DNA from: Marinobacter sp050379415
GTDB taxonomy: Bacteria > Pseudomonadota > Gammaproteobacteria > Pseudomonadales > Oleiphilaceae
Length of the DNA: 64,000 nucleotides
Direction: 5' to 3'
Assembly (NCBI RefSeq): GCF_050379415.1
Contig: NZ_JBNRLS010000001.1
Span: 124,001-188,000, forward strand
Shown: piece after piece, positions 61,899 through 64,000 of the stretch
Layout of the letters: each line of letters opens with the position of its first letter
Numbering within the stretch: the stretch's first letter is position 1
Notes under the pieces: generated by a model
Database searches by the model: none
What the model was told of the DNA's origin: nothing
Seen by the model: only the letters and a program-made list of their open reading frames with translations
Program-made: the position numbers and the translations under genes

Positions 61899-63721
61899 AC
61901 CAAGACACCGTATCTGCCCGAGACATTTTCCGCAGCCTGCCCGGCGTCCTCCGCCGATTTCCCGCCATTGCGAAGGGACTGTACTACTACTCCGTCAAGG
62001 ATGAGAATGCAGAGCTGACTCTGGGAAAGCTGATCGAGCAGAACGCTGAAAAATACGGCAACCGACCCGCCATCCTGTTCGAGGACCGATCCATCACCTG
62101 GAGCGAACTCGATACCTGGAGCAACCGCATCGCCCATTATCTGAAAGACAAGGGGCTGGTAAAGGGCGAGGCCATTGCCGTACTGCTGGAGAACCGGCCC
62201 GAACTGCTGGCCGTGGTCGCCGGCGCGGCCAAGGTCGGCATTGCCTGCGCCATGCTCAACACCTCCCAGAAGGGCAAGGTCCTGGCCCACAGCATCAACC
62301 TGATCCAACCGCGTATGGTCGTGGTTGGTGAAGAACTGGTCGACCACATAGAGGACATCCGCGGCGACATTCGCCCCAGGCACAGTCAGCCATTCCAGTT
62401 TCTCGCTGATACCAACACCCTGAATATGTTTGGCGAAGCACCGGCCGGCTATACCAACTTGGCGGAGCAGATCAGCAGCTATTCGGGAACCCGCCCGCTG
62501 CTGAGTAACCCGCCCACCATGGGCGATACCGCCATTTACCTGTTCACCTCCGGCACCACCGGCCTGCCCAAGGCCGCACCCGGCTCCCACCGCAAGTTCG
62601 TCAAGGCCTACGGCGGCTTCGGCATGATGTCGCTGGCCATGGAGCCGGAAGATGTCCTCTACTGCACCCTGCCCCTGTACCACGGCACCGCCTTGCTGGT
62701 TTGCTGGGGCTCGGTACTGGCCGGCGGCTCTGCCATCGCCCTGCGCCGCAAGTTCTCCGCCACCGCGTTCTGGGACGACGTTCGCCGCTACAGAGCCACC
62801 ACCTTCGGCTACGTGGGCGAGCTCTGCCGCTACCTGCTGAACCAGCCTCCGAGCGACCAGGACCGCAACCACAGCCTCACCAAGATGATCGGCAACGGCC
62901 TGCGCCCGTCCATCTGGAAGGAATTCAAGGAGCGCTTCGGCATCGAAACGGTGGCCGAGCTCTATGCCTCGTCCGAGGGCAATATCGGTTTCAGCAACTT
63001 CTTCAACATGGACAACACCGTTGGCTTCTCCACCGCACCCTACAAACTGGTGAAGTACCACGAGGGCACCCGGGATCCGATTCGCAACAAGAAGGGCAAA
63101 CTGGAAGAGGTCAAGAAGGGCGAACCGGGTCTGCTGATCGGCGAGATCACCAAAAAATGGTCGTTCGAGGGCTACACCCAGAAGGAAGCCACGGAGCAGT
63201 CCATCCTCCGGGACGCCTTCAAGAAGGGCGATGCCTGGTTCAATACCGGCGACGTACTCAAGGAGATCGGTTTCGGACATCTTCAGTTTGTGGACAGGAT
63301 GGGGGACACGTTCCGTTGGAAGGGGGAGAACGTCTCGACCACGGAGGTGGAGAACATCATCGATGGCTCGGGCATGGTAGAAGAAGCCATTGTCTACGGG
63401 GTGGAGATTCCCGGGACCAATGGCAAAGCCGGAATGGCCACGTTGGTGCCCCACAACAACGGCAAGGATTTCGACGTCAACCGTCTGTTCGCCTACCTGA
63501 AGGATAACCTGCCGCCCTATGCGGTGCCGGTGTTCGTGCGGGTCACCCACGCCATCGAGAAGACGGGTACCTTCAAGTACCGGAAGGTGGATATCCAGAA
63601 GCTCGGTTATTCACTCCGTCCCCGCGAGGAGGTGTACGCCTGCTTGCCAGGGGATTCCGGGTATACCTTGCTTGATTCAGAGCTGGTTTCTCGGATTGAT
63701 GCTGGGGAGGTTCGGTTTTGA
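61895..63721 (+). CDS. atuH: Long/very-long-chain acyl-CoA synthetase (FATP type), AtuH position
   Basis: A 608-residue AMP-forming CoA ligase. ATP/AMP motif TSGTTGLPKAAPGSHRKF; YGFGMM-like region and LPLYHGTALLVCWGSVLAGG; C-terminal DRMGDTFRWKGENVSTTEVE and KTGTFKYRKVDIQKLGY. The motif pattern is that of the FATP/very-long-chain family. As last gene of the operon it probably activates citronellic, geranic or longer isoprenoid acids (pathway inference). ATGA overlap with atuF. Repeat copy 6 follows. Confidence 0.9.
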   Translation: MNQDTVSARDIFRSLPGVLRRFPAIAKGLYYYSVKDENAELTLGKLIEQNAEKYGNRPAILFEDRSITWSELDTWSNRIAHYLKDKGLVKGEAIAVLLENRPELLAVVAGAAKVGIACAMLNTSQKGKVLAHSINLIQPRMVVVGEELVDHIEDIRGDIRPRHSQPFQFLADTNTLNMFGEAPAGYTNLAEQISSYSGTRPLLSNPPTMGDTAIYLFTSGTTGLPKAAPGSHRKFVKAYGGFGMMSLAMEPEDVLYCTLPLYHGTALLVCWGSVLAGGSAIALRRKFSATAFWDDVRRYRATTFGYVGELCRYLLNQPPSDQDRNHSLTKMIGNGLRPSIWKEFKERFGIETVAELYASSEGNIGFSNFFNMDNTVGFSTAPYKLVKYHEGTRDPIRNKKGKLEEVKKGEPGLLIGEITKKWSFEGYTQKEATEQSILRDAFKKGDAWFNTGDVLKEIGFGHLQFVDRMGDTFRWKGENVSTTEVENIIDGSGMVEEAIVYGVEIPGTNGKAGMATLVPHNNGKDFDVNRLFAYLKDNLPPYAVPVFVRVTHAIEKTGTFKYRKVDIQKLGYSLRPREEVYACLPGDSGYTLLDSELVSRIDAGEVRF

Positions 63722-63772
63722 GTTTTGGCGGGGGCTGGTTGTTATGGCCCTAGCCTTCCGGGTTAGCGGTGT

Positions 63773-63882
63773 GGTGAGGGTGGGTGGCCCCTCCCAAAAA
63801 CCGCTACAAGCACGTCCGTGTGCGCTTGTTTCGGGCCGTCCCTGGCCCTCTACATTTTTGGGAGGGGCCACCCACCCTCACC
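63773..63882 (-). repeat. Variable-stem palindromic repeat, copy 6
   Basis: Arms 63773-63800 and 63855-63882 are perfect 28-base reverse complements. Core 63801-63854 (54 bases) reads on the minus strand; it alone has CAAGC paired to GCTTG in the second hairpin. It starts 52 bases after the atuH stop. A 23-base flank at 63889-63911 matches that of copy 2 in 20 positions at nearly the same distance from the stem. Confidence 0.93.
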
Positions 63883-63963
63883 GTCAGGCTCCAGAGATAT
63901 AGTCATAAAGGCATGAGCGGAAAACACCCGGCCGTTCATTGACGACTATCCCGAAAGATTCGA

Positions 63964-64000
63964 AAGCCCTGCTGGGGGGGACTTCCCAAAAATGTTGAAG
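63964..64000 (+). repeat. Variable-stem palindromic repeat, copy 7 (cut by window end)
   Basis: The last eight bases, TGTTGAAG from 63993, are the start of a core, preceded by an arm-like stretch ending in CCCAAAAA. The arm start (about 63964) is estimated from the other copies. It faces away from copy 6, about 80 bases off. No gene is visible in 63722-64000 apart from copies 6 and 7. Confidence 0.75.

Noticed and set aside
101..64000. Repeat copies as a CRISPR array or integron attC series
   Set aside because: Copies are kilobases apart, in both orientations, and carry arms complementary within each copy; there are no regular spacers, cas genes, integrase gene or attC core sites. attC sites vary in the inner stem but keep paired outer boxes, the opposite of what is seen here.
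101..64000. Repeat copies as classical REP/REPIN elements with a RAYT transposase
   Set aside because: The stems are not conserved in sequence, the unit is about 110 bases with a fixed 54-base core, and no transposase-like gene is in the window.

Overview
The window reads as chromosomal DNA of a GC-rich marine gammaproteobacterium, most likely Marinobacter or a close relative. I base this on the core gene order, which runs close to the Pseudomonas aeruginosa PA4938-PA4967 block (purA-hisZ-hflC-hflK-hflX-hfq-miaA-mutL-ami-tsaE-nnr / queG / orn / rsgA / psd / PilZ-like gene-fimX / serB-parC / parE), and on the acyclic-terpenoid (atu) operon at the right end. Assignments come from reading protein motifs and recalled synteny; no database search was run.

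Layout: 1-1.4 kb, biotin genes (start of bioF, bioB) with two BirA-like dyads and divergent comF. 2.1-6.9 kb, an FAD oxidoreductase and a + strand run of srkA, two small membrane proteins and cmoA-cmoB (tRNA wobble modification). 7-20 kb, a long minus-strand housekeeping block from nnr down to purA. 20-26.6 kb, queG, orn, rsgA, psd and the full EF-P set (efp, epmA, epmB). 26.7-30.9 kb, a PilZ-like protein and a FimX-like degenerate c-di-GMP receptor. 30.9-41.7 kb, serB-parC, yceI with its cytochrome b561, a probable 15-codon micro-gene, an EAL phosphodiesterase, an SLC13/TrkA-C permease and parE. 41.8-49.3 kb, accessory envelope genes: a PrcB-like lipoprotein, an S8 protease lipoprotein, a fused TRAP-type permease with an AdeT-like binding protein, and another lipoprotein. 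49.7-52.2 kb, a penicillin-acylase-family lipoprotein. 52.2-63.7 kb, a TetR repressor divergent from atuA-B-C-D-E-F-H.

The most unusual object is a dispersed structured repeat, seen in six complete copies and one cut by the window end (101-210, 21741-21850, 57469-57580, 58828-58941, 59797-59912, 63773-63882, about 63964-64000). Every complete copy has a conserved core of exactly 54 bases held between two arms of 28-31 bases. The two arms of a copy are complementary to each other (perfect in four copies, one wobble in two), yet the arm sequence differs from copy to copy. Core differences are compensatory for two internal hairpins, and the arm mismatches are G-U on the core strand, so selection or a copying mechanism appears to act on a folded strand. 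Five of the seven copies lie in or just after the atu operon in strictly alternating orientation. I do not recognise this as a named family; it is my main candidate for something undescribed.
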